Shown: positions 9,926 to 17,656 of the stretch, in pieces
How the letters are laid out: each line of letters starts with the position of its first letter
How positions within the stretch are numbered: position 1 is the stretch's first letter
Origin: Fibrobacter sp. UWEL
Lineage (GTDB): Bacteria > Fibrobacterota > Fibrobacteria > Fibrobacterales > Fibrobacteraceae
Direction: 5' to 3'
Assembly (NCBI RefSeq): GCF_900142535.1
Contig: NZ_FRBE01000007.1
Coordinates: forward strand, 62,001-126,000
DNA: 64,000 nucleotides
Position numbers and translations under genes: made by a program
The notes under the pieces: generated by a model
Seen by the model: only the letters and a program-made list of their open reading frames with translations
Told to the model about the DNA's origin: nothing
Databases searched by the model: none

Positions 9926-11246
9926 TTCCCTTTTGGCTTTTGACGCTGATCATTTGTGGCACCCTTATGCCGCCCTGCGTAATACTCCCGCACGCTTTCT
10001 GGCAAAGGCCGCACACGGAACAACGATTGAAACCGCCGACGGTTTGAATTTGATTGACGCTGTTTCTAGCTGGTGGTGCGTGGCACACGGCCACAACGCC
10101 CCCGAGATTACAGAAGCCATCCGCAAGCAAAGCGAAAAGATGTGCCATGTGATGTTTGGTGGATTCACTCACGAGCCTGCCATTGAGCTGGGTGAACGCT
10201 TGGTGAAGTTCCTGCCCAAGGGTCTCAACAAGATTTTTTACGCCGACTCCGGAAGTATTTCTGTGGAATGTGCCGCCAAGATGGCTGTGCAGTACCAATT
10301 CGCCAAGGGACACCCTGAAAAGTGCAAACTGGTGGCATTGAAGGGCGGCTATCATGGTGACACCGCAGGCGCCATGGCATTAAGTGATCCTGACGGAATG
10401 CACACTTTGTTCCGAGGCATTATGCCTCAGCATTATTTTGCGGAACGCCCCAACTGTCGCGCAGATGGTGAATGGGACGACCGCGATTTTGAAAGCATGG
10501 AACGCGTGGTCGAAGAACACGAAAAGGAAATCGCAGCCATTATTTGCGAACCTGTTTTCCAGGGCGGAAACGGCATGTGGCTTTATAACGCAGGATACTT
10601 GAAGAGACTGCGCAAGCTCTGCGACGAAAAAGGCATTCTGCTGATCTTTGACGAAATCGCTGCAGGATTTTACCGCACCGGCCCGCGCTGGGGTATGGAA
10701 CACGCGTCGTTGGGGGACCACGGCGAGTACGTGCTGCCAGACATTATGACTATCGGTAAAGCCCTGACGGGCGGACACATGACTATGGCAGCATGCGTCG
10801 CTTCCGAAATGGTTGCAGACGTTATTACCAACAGCAAGATTTCCGCCTTCATGCACGGCCCTACCTACATGGCAAACCCGCTGGCCTGTGCTGCGGCTAT
10901 TGCTTCCTTGGATCTATTTGAAAACCGTGACTATGCATCCCGCGTGGCCGCAATTGAGTCTCGCCTCCGCGCAAATTTGGAACCGTTACGCAATCTTGAA
11001 AACGCCGCAGACGTTCGCGTACTGGGCGCCATCGGCTGCTTGGAACTGAAGGCCATTCCCACGTCCGACGACATTCTGCGAGTGATCAAGGAAACCGGTG
11101 TGTGGCTCCGTCCTTTCTGTAATTACGTTTACACCATGCCGCCCCTCATCACCACCGACGCCGAGGTGGACCGCATTTGCGAAGCCATCAAGATGATTGG
11201 TCAATGTGAACCCGGCCCCGTCAGCGATGACGAATTCCACGAATAG
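9912..11246 (+). CDS. bioA: Adenosylmethionine-8-amino-7-oxononanoate aminotransferase
   Basis: A 444-aa class III PLP aminotransferase converting KAPA to DAPA in biotin synthesis, with S-adenosylmethionine as amino donor. Family signatures include the N-terminal LWHPYA, SSWWCVAHGHN, YADSGS, YHGDTAGAM, the DEIAAGFYRTG segment and the PLP-lysine region TIGKALTGG. I chose ATG 9912 (MKNLDSLLAF), with GAGG upstream; an in-frame ATG at 9897 is also possible. It overlaps ttcA and is followed 7 bp later by bioW. The other biotin genes of the window (bioF, bioD) are about 42 kb away, and no bioB is present. Confidence 0.95.
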   Translation: MKNLDSLLAFDADHLWHPYAALRNTPARFLAKAAHGTTIETADGLNLIDAVSSWWCVAHGHNAPEITEAIRKQSEKMCHVMFGGFTHEPAIELGERLVKFLPKGLNKIFYADSGSISVECAAKMAVQYQFAKGHPEKCKLVALKGGYHGDTAGAMALSDPDGMHTLFRGIMPQHYFAERPNCRADGEWDDRDFESMERVVEEHEKEIAAIICEPVFQGGNGMWLYNAGYLKRLRKLCDEKGILLIFDEIAAGFYRTGPRWGMEHASLGDHGEYVLPDIMTIGKALTGGHMTMAACVASEMVADVITNSKISAFMHGPTYMANPLACAAAIASLDLFENRDYASRVAAIESRLRANLEPLRNLENAADVRVLGAIGCLELKAIPTSDDILRVIKETGVWLRPFCNYVYTMPPLITTDAEVDRICEAIKMIGQCEPGPVSDDEFHE

Positions 11247-11253
11247 GGATATT

Positions 11254-12093
11254 ATGGATTACTACAGTTTGAAAATGCGCGCTTCCCAGGATGTGGAAGA
11301 AACTGGCGCAGACGGCAACCGCAACATTCACGAGCAGCATATTTCCGGTGCAGAGCGCATCGTTTCTCGCGATGCTGTAGAATACGTTTGTCAGGCCATG
11401 GTGCGCCGCGCCATGACGCACTCCAAAGGCGATCCGGATAAAATCAACATCAAGATTGAAAAGGTGGCAGAAAAGGACATTCAGATTCTGGACGCACTGC
11501 CCGTAACCCGGGTGGATGTAGACACCTGGCAGGAAGGTCTTGACAAGGCTTTTGAACTTGTGAACCAGTCCGTGGTAAAGGCTTCAGGAGAGTCCGATTG
11601 TCATCCTCGCGAAGGCGAGAATCTAGCAATTCTTAAAAACTTTAGAGAAAAGCTCCCCGAACTTCTCCGCGCCACCTACCCCATGCGCGGCGCCATGCTT
11701 TACGACATCCGCACCGGCAACCGACTGGAACCCAACCCGGAACGCGGTGTTCGCGCCACCTATATGGATGCGCTGCAGACCAACACTGTTGATGATCGGG
11801 AGCCCTGCGGCAAAGCATCCACCAACAAGAACCACTTCAACGAAGCCATCGTTCTGGCAACAAAAGTGGCAAACGCTCCCGGCATGGTCGCAGAACTTTG
11901 CATCAGCGACGATCCGGATTACGTCACCGGCTACGTTGCCAGCAAGGAACTGGGCTACGTACGAATCATGAAGCTGAAGGAAATGGGCAACCCCGACGGT
12001 GGCCGAGTTTTCCTCTTTGATTCCAGCAAGGCCTCTGCCGAAGAATGCATCGACTTCCTGCAGAAAAAGAAAGTACTGGTCCGCTGCAAGTAA
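11254..12093 (+). CDS. bioW: 6-carboxyhexanoate-CoA ligase (pimeloyl-CoA synthetase)
   Basis: The 279-aa protein matches BioW along its length: YSLKMRAS at the start, HISGAERIV, THSKGDPD, MRGAMLYDIRTG, GVRATYMD, and AELCISDDPDYVTGYVASKELGY. BioW joins pimelate and CoA using ATP, the entry step to biotin in organisms that use free pimelate. The start at 11254 follows bioA by 7 bp with AGGGAT upstream. The protein is about 20 residues longer than the Bacillus-type enzyme, and part of the extra loop (residues 116-124, CHPREGENL) is encoded by a copy of the dispersed palindromic repeat of this genome (11599-11626). Confidence 0.93.
   Translation: MDYYSLKMRASQDVEETGADGNRNIHEQHISGAERIVSRDAVEYVCQAMVRRAMTHSKGDPDKINIKIEKVAEKDIQILDALPVTRVDVDTWQEGLDKAFELVNQSVVKASGESDCHPREGENLAILKNFREKLPELLRATYPMRGAMLYDIRTGNRLEPNPERGVRATYMDALQTNTVDDREPCGKASTNKNHFNEAIVLATKVANAPGMVAELCISDDPDYVTGYVASKELGYVRIMKLKEMGNPDGGRVFLFDSSKASAEECIDFLQKKKVLVRCK
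11599..11626. repeat. Dispersed palindromic repeat copy inside bioW
   Basis: This 28-bp sequence matches the intergenic copy at 29684-29711 (opposite orientation) at 27 of 28 positions. It has the family form TGTCATCC ... GATCTAG, with the inner inverted arms CTCGC/GCGAG, and is read through in frame by bioW. Confidence 0.85.
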
Positions 12094-12106
12094 GACCCCC
12101 ATTCAT

Positions 12107-12712
12107 TCAAATCAACCTGTACATTTGCATCAGCTCTATTTCCCCCGATAGACAATCTCCCGCGATTCTTGACGAAAACTGTCGAAATCCGTTTGACTCG
12201 TAAAAACGTAACAGTTTTCGTTTGTTTTCGCACTCAAGAAACACTATTGTTCCGCCGACAATATTCTGAGCAAGTTGGATTGTATTAATCGCCAAATTGA
12301 GCAAATGATTTCCGGAAATACGATTTTCTTCTGTTATGCGAAAATTTTTTCCAAGCTGAGCGATAAGGAATCCGCTTGCATTAAAAACACCCGAATCAAC
12401 ATCGTACTTGCTAACACGTTCAATAATCTTACGAGACGTATTGCTTAATATTTCGCTACGAAAAGAAACAGGCTTTACTGCAAGAGCAAAATATCCAACC
12501 AAATTTTTCAAGTCATCGTAAACGCAATATGTTATGGACTGTTTCTTTTGAGTAAAAGGAATCGAGCTATTCTGAAGAAAGTTCTTTACATCTTCATTAG
12601 GTCCACACGAAAAGAAACTGAAATCCTTCTGAATTTCATCATTAGGAACAAGAACATTCCCTTTCGCTTCAAGATATTGTTTTAAACTGATGACGGAATA
12701 ACGATTATCCAT
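12107..12712 (-). CDS. GNAT-family acetyltransferase, probable toxin of a TA pair
   Basis: The 201-aa protein has an N-terminal segment like TacT/AtaT-type GNAT toxins (FFSCGPNEDVKNFLQNSS, then an aromatic TYCVYDD strand and GYFALAVKP), and a C-terminal GNAT part (ISGNHLLNLAINTIQLAQ ... FYESNGFRQF). Such toxins acetylate charged tRNA or translation components; the target here is unknown. I chose ATG 12712 because it overlaps the stop region of the small upstream gene by 8 bp (ATGGATAA), the hallmark of a coupled antitoxin-toxin pair; an upstream ATG at 12739 exists. The A/T content is higher than in neighbouring genes, consistent with transfer. Confidence 0.7.
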   Translation of the reverse strand: MDNRYSVISLKQYLEAKGNVLVPNDEIQKDFSFFSCGPNEDVKNFLQNSSIPFTQKKQSITYCVYDDLKNLVGYFALAVKPVSFRSEILSNTSRKIIERVSKYDVDSGVFNASGFLIAQLGKNFRITEENRISGNHLLNLAINTIQLAQNIVGGTIVFLECENKRKLLRFYESNGFRQFSSRIAGDCLSGEIELMQMYRLI

Positions 12713-12884
12713 TTGATCCTTGCTTTGACATAAAAGCAAGGATTTCTTTGGGATCAGTTATAAATCTTGCAACCTGAGGAATAGGTTTCTGTGCATCGCG
12801 TTCCGCAGCTTCAAGCTGATCAACAAAACGCTGAGTACTCGCTGCGTCAAACACAAAATTATGTGTAATGCTAGAAGTTGCCAT
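12705..12884 (-). CDS. Small 59-aa protein, candidate antitoxin of the GNAT toxin
   Basis: The ORF starts at ATG 12884, preceded by GGGAG, and encodes MATSSITHNFVFDAASTQRF and on to residue 59. The opening (SITHNFVFD) and the segment FITDPKEILAFM resemble small non-RHH proteins that I recall upstream of GNAT genes in gut bacteria. No ribbon-helix-helix pattern typical of TacA/AtaR (DUF1778) is obvious. Its stop overlaps the toxin start by 8 bp. Antitoxin function is inferred from size, order and overlap. Confidence 0.65.
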   Translation of the reverse strand: MATSSITHNFVFDAASTQRFVDQLEAAERDAQKPIPQVARFITDPKEILAFMSKQGSNG

Positions 12885-12904
12885 AAATCTCCCTGACTTT
12901 GTGC

Positions 12905-13012
12905 CTTTGGTGCCCTACGTTGATCGTCAGGGGCCGGCCTCCCCATAGGGTTCCTGTTGCATAGCAACGACGTCAAGCAGAGAGTTTAAGATGCCCCTCG
13001 TAAGGGGATTTG
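12905..13012. other. Compact GC-rich structured element upstream of the TA pair
   Basis: The segment contains nested pairing CCCTA (12913-12917)/TAGGG (12946-12950) around GGGG (12930-12933)/CCCC (12941-12944), a hairpin GTTGC-ATA-GCAAC (12956-12968), and CCCCT (12994-12998)/AGGGG (13003-13007) followed by ATTTGTTT. It is much richer in GC than its flanks. It could be a leader for the antitoxin transcript, a small RNA on the plus strand, or a mobile repeat. I do not recognise a named RNA family. Between 13013 and 13076 I see only A/T-rich sequence. Confidence 0.4.
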
Positions 13013-13076
13013 TTTCTCATGCATTTAATATACTTAAAAATTCAGCACATTCCAATAGGGACAAACCCATCCATTG

Positions 13077-13104
13077 AAAAAAGGCCCGCGGTTTCTCGCG
13101 AGCC
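13077..13104 (-). terminator. Rho-independent terminator
   Basis: GGC-C-CGCG (13083-13090) pairs with CGCG-A-GCC (13097-13104) around a 6-nt loop. On the minus strand the stem is followed by six T residues. It terminates the 56-codon gene and any read-through from the acetolactate synthase gene. Confidence 0.75.
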
Positions 13105-13142
13105 TTTCGTGTTGAACTTGGAGGTTTTTATGAAGTTAAAAT

Positions 13143-13313
13143 TTATTCAGCCTGCTTCTGCTGCTTTTCCGCAACCTTACAGCCAACCTTGAGATGGCGG
13201 TAAACAGCTGAGTGGCCGGAAATGCTGTTAATGGACATGAGGTTGGAGGATTCAGAAACCGACACGCCAGAGGTTTCTGCCTGACCCGTAAACAGAGAAT
13301 TGATGTATCCCAT
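13143..13313 (-). CDS. Small 56-aa protein of unknown function
   Basis: The ORF starts MGYINSLFTGQAETSGVSVS and ends with KVAEKQQKQAE. It has an AAGGAA ribosome-binding site 7 nt before the ATG and a strong terminator 40-65 bp after its stop, so it looks like a real gene. It is Ser-rich in the middle and polar at the end, with no signal peptide or membrane segment. It lies downstream of the acetolactate synthase gene, separated by one copy of the dispersed repeat. I do not recognise the family. Confidence 0.55.
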   Translation of the reverse strand: MGYINSLFTGQAETSGVSVSESSNLMSINSISGHSAVYRHLKVGCKVAEKQQKQAE

Positions 13314-13341
13314 ATTGTGGTTCCTTATGATAAATTTTTTA

Positions 13342-13371
13342 CTAGATCCTTCGACTTCGCTCAGGATGACG
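13342..13371. repeat. Dispersed palindromic repeat copy
   Basis: The sequence runs from CTAGATCCTTCGAC to TCAGGATGACG and shares the end motifs of the copies at 11599, 29684 and 55432. It sits in the gap between the acetolactate synthase gene and the 56-codon gene. Confidence 0.75.
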
Positions 13372-13385
13372 CAAGCGTTGCTTGC

Positions 13386-15026
13386 TTACACTTTTAAGTT
13401 CTTTAAGTATTCGGACAGTTCCATGTTGGCGGAATAGTCCACCGGGCATTCGATAATACTGGGCACGTCCTGCTCGAAGGCCTCGCGGAGCGTGGGGATG
13501 AGATCCTCAGTACGTTCGATGCGGTAGCCCTTCAGGTGCATGGATTCGGCGTACTTCACGAAATCCGGATTGGTAAATTCAATGGCGTAGCTTTCACCGT
13601 AACGTTCTTCCTGTTTCCACTTGATGAGACCGTAGTTACCATCGGTAAACACCAGTGTCACAAAAGGAATGTGTTCGCGGTAAGCCGTTTCCAGTTCCTG
13701 GCTGTTCATCATGAAGCCGCCATCGCCTGTAACTGCCAGCACCTTCTTTTCGGGATTCAAAAGCTTTGCTGCAATTGCGCCCGGCACGGCGATGCCCATG
13801 GTTGCAAAACCGTTGGAGATAATGCAAGTGTTGGGATGGTAGCAATGGTACTGTCGAGCAATCCACATCTTGTGAGCGCCCACGTCCGAAAGCAAGATAT
13901 CGTCTTCGCCCATGACCAGGCGAACATCGTGCAAAACCTTCTGAGGCTTGGGCGGGAAACTCTTATCCAGATCGTAGCGGGCATGATCCGCCGCCATCTT
14001 CTCGCGAATGTACAGAGCCCATTCCGGATCCTTAGTGCTGGGGCAAAGATTGCGAAGCACATCCAGGGACGCAGAAATATTTCCAATGACTTCTTCTTCG
14101 GGCTGGTAGTATTTATTCACATGGTTGGGAGTTTCGTCGATGTGAATAATTCTCTTGTCGCCCTTGGAATTCCACTTGACCGGAGCATATTCCACAACGT
14201 CGTAGCCCACGGCAATCACAAGATCAGCCTCGTCCATAATGTAGTTCTGATAATCCTTCTGGGGAATACCGATACACCACATGGAATAGCGATTATCGCA
14301 AGGAATCACGCCCTTGGCCATCATGGTACTGACCACGGGAATCTTTGCGGAAGAAGCAAATTCAGTCAAAGCCTTTGAAGCATTATTCCGAACTGCAGAG
14401 TGACCTGCCAAAATCACAGGGCGCTTGGCGCTGGCAATAGCCTTAGCCGCAGCCTTGATAGCCTCGTCGCTAGCGTACACAATATTCTCGCGGTGATGCT
14501 TCAGCGGGGTCTGAGCCACTTCGCAGGAAACTTCCATGGCGGCAATATTGCAGGGCAAATCGATATGGCAAGCACCCGGCTTTTCCATCTCGGCATACTT
14601 AAATACAATGCGAACAATTTCATTCACCGTGTCGGGGCGAACCACCTGCTTACTGCGCTTGGTAATAGGCGTAAACATGTTCACCAGATCCAAATACTGG
14701 TGGCTCGTCAAATGCATACGTTCCGTACCCACCTGGCCTGTAATAGCAATCAGCGGAGCACCATCGGAATTGGCATCAGCCACACCGGTCACCAAGTTGG
14801 TGGCACCCGGCCCAAGGGTAGAAAGACAGACGCCAGCCTTTCCCGTAAGGCGGCCATAGACGTCGGCCATAAAGGCCGCACCCTGTTCGTGACGGACCGT
14901 AATAAAACGAATGGAGGAATGCTTGATCGCTTCCATCAATTCCAAGGTTTCTTCACCCGGAATACCAAAAATATACTTGACGCCCTCACTTTCCAGGGAC
15001 TTGATTAAAACTTCGGCTGTGTTCAT
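13386..15026 (-). CDS. Acetolactate synthase (thiamine diphosphate enzyme)
   Basis: The 546-aa protein condenses two pyruvates to acetolactate. It shows the three domains of the family: an N-terminal ThDP-binding Pyr domain with Glu47 (RHEQGAAF), a central domain, and the PP domain with GDGGFMMNSQELETA and DGNYGLIKW. No small regulatory subunit gene is adjacent, and the sequence resembles the catabolic AlsS-like group, so the product may feed acetoin or branched-chain amino acid synthesis. It has a sigma-54 promoter (15038-15053) whose predicted start site lies one base before the ATG, and no visible ribosome-binding site. The nitrogen-type promoter favours an anabolic or overflow role under nitrogen limitation (inference). 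Confidence 0.88.
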   Translation of the reverse strand: MNTAEVLIKSLESEGVKYIFGIPGEETLELMEAIKHSSIRFITVRHEQGAAFMADVYGRLTGKAGVCLSTLGPGATNLVTGVADANSDGAPLIAITGQVGTERMHLTSHQYLDLVNMFTPITKRSKQVVRPDTVNEIVRIVFKYAEMEKPGACHIDLPCNIAAMEVSCEVAQTPLKHHRENIVYASDEAIKAAAKAIASAKRPVILAGHSAVRNNASKALTEFASSAKIPVVSTMMAKGVIPCDNRYSMWCIGIPQKDYQNYIMDEADLVIAVGYDVVEYAPVKWNSKGDKRIIHIDETPNHVNKYYQPEEEVIGNISASLDVLRNLCPSTKDPEWALYIREKMAADHARYDLDKSFPPKPQKVLHDVRLVMGEDDILLSDVGAHKMWIARQYHCYHPNTCIISNGFATMGIAVPGAIAAKLLNPEKKVLAVTGDGGFMMNSQELETAYREHIPFVTLVFTDGNYGLIKWKQEERYGESYAIEFTNPDFVKYAESMHLKGYRIERTEDLIPTLREAFEQDVPSIIECPVDYSANMELSEYLKNLKV

Positions 15027-15037
15027 GCCGAGCGTTT

Positions 15038-15053
15038 TGCAAAATGCGTGCCA
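15038..15053 (-). promoter_or_regulatory. Sigma-54 promoter of the acetolactate synthase gene
   Basis: On the minus strand the sequence reads TGGCACGCATTTTGCA, that is TGGCAC-N5-TTGCA with GG at -24 and GC at -12. The start site calculated from the GC doublet is 15027, one base before the ATG at 15026, implying a leaderless message. Confidence 0.75.
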
Positions 15054-15190
15054 TTATATAAAGTAGATAGGAAATTGCCTCATATCCAGAAGATATACGT
15101 TTTTTTAAAGCCCGCAGGACCACAAAGCACGTATTTTAAAAACAAGCCTATTATTCCCGCTGGGTTTTCACAATCCGTTTTCCATACAAT

Positions 15191-15256
15191 TTCTGTAAAG
15201 CCATTCAAAAAATGTGACTACGGGATTCTTACAAGAAATGTACGTTTACACATTTT
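15191..15256. promoter_or_regulatory. Candidate enhancer region between divergent sigma-54 promoters
   Basis: The 317-bp gap between the acetolactate synthase gene and urtA carries an inverted repeat AAAATGTG (15209-15216)/CACATTTT (15249-15256), and a TTCTGTAA element (15191-15198) also seen near the sigma-54 promoters at 26 kb (26038-26045, inverted) and 46 kb (46119-46126, TTACAGAT). Either could be the site for a sigma-54 activator; this is inference from position. Confidence 0.3.
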
Positions 15257-15294
15257 GCCCATTGACAGCGTCTAAAACCGTTTCGGCGGACCAT

Positions 15295-15310
15295 TGGCAC
15301 GGCTTTTGCA
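15295..15310 (+). promoter_or_regulatory. Sigma-54 promoter of the urea transport/urease operon
   Basis: TGGCACGGCTTTTGCA matches the -24/-12 consensus completely. The calculated start is near 15321, giving a leader of about 22 nt that contains AAGGAG before the urtA ATG. Sixteen bases are identical to the promoter at 26125. Confidence 0.9.
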
Positions 15311-15343
15311 ATCATGGGGTCGTAAACCAACAAGGAGACCCCT

Positions 15344-16579
15344 ATGAATATCGCTCGTAAGTTTTTATCTACCCTAGCAACAGGCGCTCTAGTCCTGGGC
15401 GCATTCGGCCTCGTAGGCTGTAACGAAGAAAAGGCCGCAGAAACCGCAACTGTGAAGGTGGGCTTGCTCCACTCCCTCACCGGCCCTATGGCTATTAGTG
15501 AAAAGTCCGTCCGCGACGCAGAAGTTTTGGCTATTGAACAGATCAATAAGGCCGGCGGCGTGTTGGGTAAGCAGATTGTCTTCGTGGAAGAAGATGGCGC
15601 TTCTGAACCGTCTACTTTCGCAACCAAGGCTGAAAAGCTGATTGACATCGAAAAGGTTGCTACCGTATTCGGCTGCTGGACTTCTTCCTCCCGTAAGGCT
15701 GTAAAGCCCATCTTCGAAGAATATAAGTCTCTGCTCTGGTACCCGGTGCAGTACGAAGGTATGGAAATGTCTCCGAACATTGTCTACACCGGTGCAGCTC
15801 CTAACCAGCAGATCGTTCCGGCTATCGAATACCTGATTTCCAAGGGCTACAAGAAGCTGTTCCTTTTGGGTTCCGACTACGTGTTCCCCCGCACCGCCAA
15901 CATGATCATCAATGCACAGGCTAAGGCCGCTGGCATTTCTGTGGTGGGTGAAGAATACGCCGATATGGACCAGACCGATTTCGCAGCTATCATCGCAAAG
16001 ATCGAAGCCGCAAAGCCGGATGTTATCGTGAACACCTTGAACGGCACCGGCAACGTTTCCTTCTTCAAGCAGATGTCCGAAAAGAACTACTCCAGCAAGG
16101 AATACATGACCATGTCCTTCTCCATTGCTGAAGAAGAAGTTGCTACCATCGGCCCCGCAATCCTGAAAGGTCATCTGGTTTCCTGGAACTACTACCAGAC
16201 TACCGAAACTCCTGAAAACAGCGCATTCGTTGCTGCCTATAAGGAAAAGTTTGGCGCAACTCGCGTGACCTCCGACCCGGCAGAAGCAGCATATGACGCA
16301 GTCTACCTGTGGGCAGAAGCTGTGAAGGTTGCAAAGAGCTTTGAAGTGGAAGCCGTTCTTACCGCAATCAAGTCTGGCGCCATTTCCTACAAGGCTCCGG
16401 AAGGTGTTGTGGCTATCGATGGCAAGACCCAGCACCTCTCCAAGCCGGTACGCGTAGGCGAAGTTTCCGAAGATGGTCTCATCAAGGAAGTCTACGCAAC
16501 CGCTGGCCCCGTGGCTCCGGATCCGTACCTGACCACTTACGATTGGGCTGTAAAGGCAGGCCTCCAGCCGCTGAACTAG
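15344..16579 (+). CDS. urtA: Urea ABC transporter substrate-binding lipoprotein
   Basis: The 411-aa protein is a type I periplasmic-binding protein with a lipobox (LVGC, Cys26). It carries the UrtA-typical stretches KVGLLHSLTGPMAISE, AGGVLGKQI, FGCWTSSSRKAVKPIFE and LLWYPVQYEGMEMSPN, which separate UrtA from branched-chain amino acid binding proteins. It binds urea outside the membrane for the UrtBCDE transporter. It is first in the operon, behind a sigma-54 promoter, and is followed by two hairpins, the second with a T tract, that may raise its level relative to the membrane subunits. Confidence 0.93.
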   Translation: MNIARKFLSTLATGALVLGAFGLVGCNEEKAAETATVKVGLLHSLTGPMAISEKSVRDAEVLAIEQINKAGGVLGKQIVFVEEDGASEPSTFATKAEKLIDIEKVATVFGCWTSSSRKAVKPIFEEYKSLLWYPVQYEGMEMSPNIVYTGAAPNQQIVPAIEYLISKGYKKLFLLGSDYVFPRTANMIINAQAKAAGISVVGEEYADMDQTDFAAIIAKIEAAKPDVIVNTLNGTGNVSFFKQMSEKNYSSKEYMTMSFSIAEEEVATIGPAILKGHLVSWNYYQTTETPENSAFVAAYKEKFGATRVTSDPAEAAYDAVYLWAEAVKVAKSFEVEAVLTAIKSGAISYKAPEGVVAIDGKTQHLSKPVRVGEVSEDGLIKEVYATAGPVAPDPYLTTYDWAVKAGLQPLN

Positions 16580-16622
16580 TTTCTTCATAATACCTCCTAA
16601 TCAATAAAGACCAATAGAGACC

Positions 16623-16681
16623 GCAGGCTTTTTCGCCTGCATCCATATAACCAGCGGGCCTTCGGGCCCGCGCCCTTTTTT
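16623..16681 (+). terminator. Two tandem hairpins between urtA and urtB
   Basis: The first stem is GCAGGC (16623-16628)/GCCTGC (16635-16640). The second is GCGGGCC-TTCG-GGCCCGC (16654-16671), followed by CCC and six T residues. The second has full intrinsic terminator form, yet urtB-E have no other visible promoter, so it probably acts as a partial terminator and 3' stabiliser of the urtA message. Confidence 0.75.
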
Positions 16682-16724
16682 CAAAAACATCAAACTCTTT
16701 TACCACAAACGGACCGAGGACACC

Positions 16725-17627
16725 TTGGAACAAATCATCAACATTCTTTTTAACGGTTTGAGCCTCAGCTCCATTATCTTGCTGACGTCTTTAGGCCTTG
16801 CCATTACTTTTGGCGTAATGCGCGTGATCAACATGGCTCACGGCGAATTCGTCATGATTGGCGCATACATGACGTTTGTGGTTCAACAACTTTTTGTAAA
16901 GTTCCTGCCGGAATCCATCGGCGGGCTTTATTACTTCGTAGCTATTGCAGCTGCATTTGGCGTTGCATTCGGGCTGGGAAGCCTTCTTGAAAAATTCGTG
17001 ATTTCCAGACTGTACGGTCGTGAAATCGATAGCCTTCTAGCCACCTGGGGCATTAGCCTGATTTTACAACAGGGTGCACGTTCCATCTTTGGTTCCCAGG
17101 GCGTTAACGTTACCGCACCCGCTTTTTTGAGCGGTGGCATCACTCTCGGAGAATGCACGTTCTCCTATAACAGAATTTTCATCATCCTGCTGGTGGCCCT
17201 CTGTATGGGAGCTGTTTGGCTTGTGATGTACAAGTCTAATTTCGGTCGCCAGATGCGCGCCGTCATGCAGAACCGCCCTATGGCGCAGTGCATGGGCATT
17301 AACTCCCGCAAGGTGGACAACATCACCTTCGCCATGGGTTCCGGATTCGCAGGCATCGCAGGCTGTTCCGTTGCCCTGCTGGGTTCCATTGACTCTACCG
17401 TTGGTCAGAGCTATATCGTGAACTCCTTTATGGCCGTAGTATTAGGCGGCGTAGGAAACTTGGCAGGTACCGTCATCGGTTCCAGCATCATTGGCATCAG
17501 TTCCATCTTTACGGAAAACTATACGTCCTCTACCATCGCCAAGGCTGTAGTTCTCCTCATCGTCATCGTATTCTTGCAGAAAAGACCTCAAGGCCTATTC
17601 GTTATCAAGAGCAGAAATTTGGATTAA
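16725..17627 (+). CDS. urtB: Urea ABC transporter permease UrtB
   Basis: The 300-aa LivH-type permease has about eight membrane segments and the family features FGVMRVINMAHGEFVMIGAYM, GVGNLAGTVIGSSIIG, and a C-terminal KRPQGLF. The start is TTG at 16725, with GAGG 6-9 nt upstream; no ATG fits. It forms the channel with UrtC. Confidence 0.92.
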   Translation: MEQIINILFNGLSLSSIILLTSLGLAITFGVMRVINMAHGEFVMIGAYMTFVVQQLFVKFLPESIGGLYYFVAIAAAFGVAFGLGSLLEKFVISRLYGREIDSLLATWGISLILQQGARSIFGSQGVNVTAPAFLSGGITLGECTFSYNRIFIILLVALCMGAVWLVMYKSNFGRQMRAVMQNRPMAQCMGINSRKVDNITFAMGSGFAGIAGCSVALLGSIDSTVGQSYIVNSFMAVVLGGVGNLAGTVIGSSIIGISSIFTENYTSSTIAKAVVLLIVIVFLQKRPQGLFVIKSRNLD

Positions 17628-17656
17628 CGGTTTAACGAAGGATTTTAGGTACAACA

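Noticed and set aside
12758-12976. 72-codon frame on the minus strand over the structured element
   Set aside because: It crosses several stable stems and runs out of frame into the antitoxin gene, which has a better ribosome-binding site; it is more likely a by-product of a structured non-coding element.
15389-16588. A 399-codon open frame antisense to urtA
   Set aside because: UrtA is certain from its motifs and promoter; the antisense frame shows no family resemblance.
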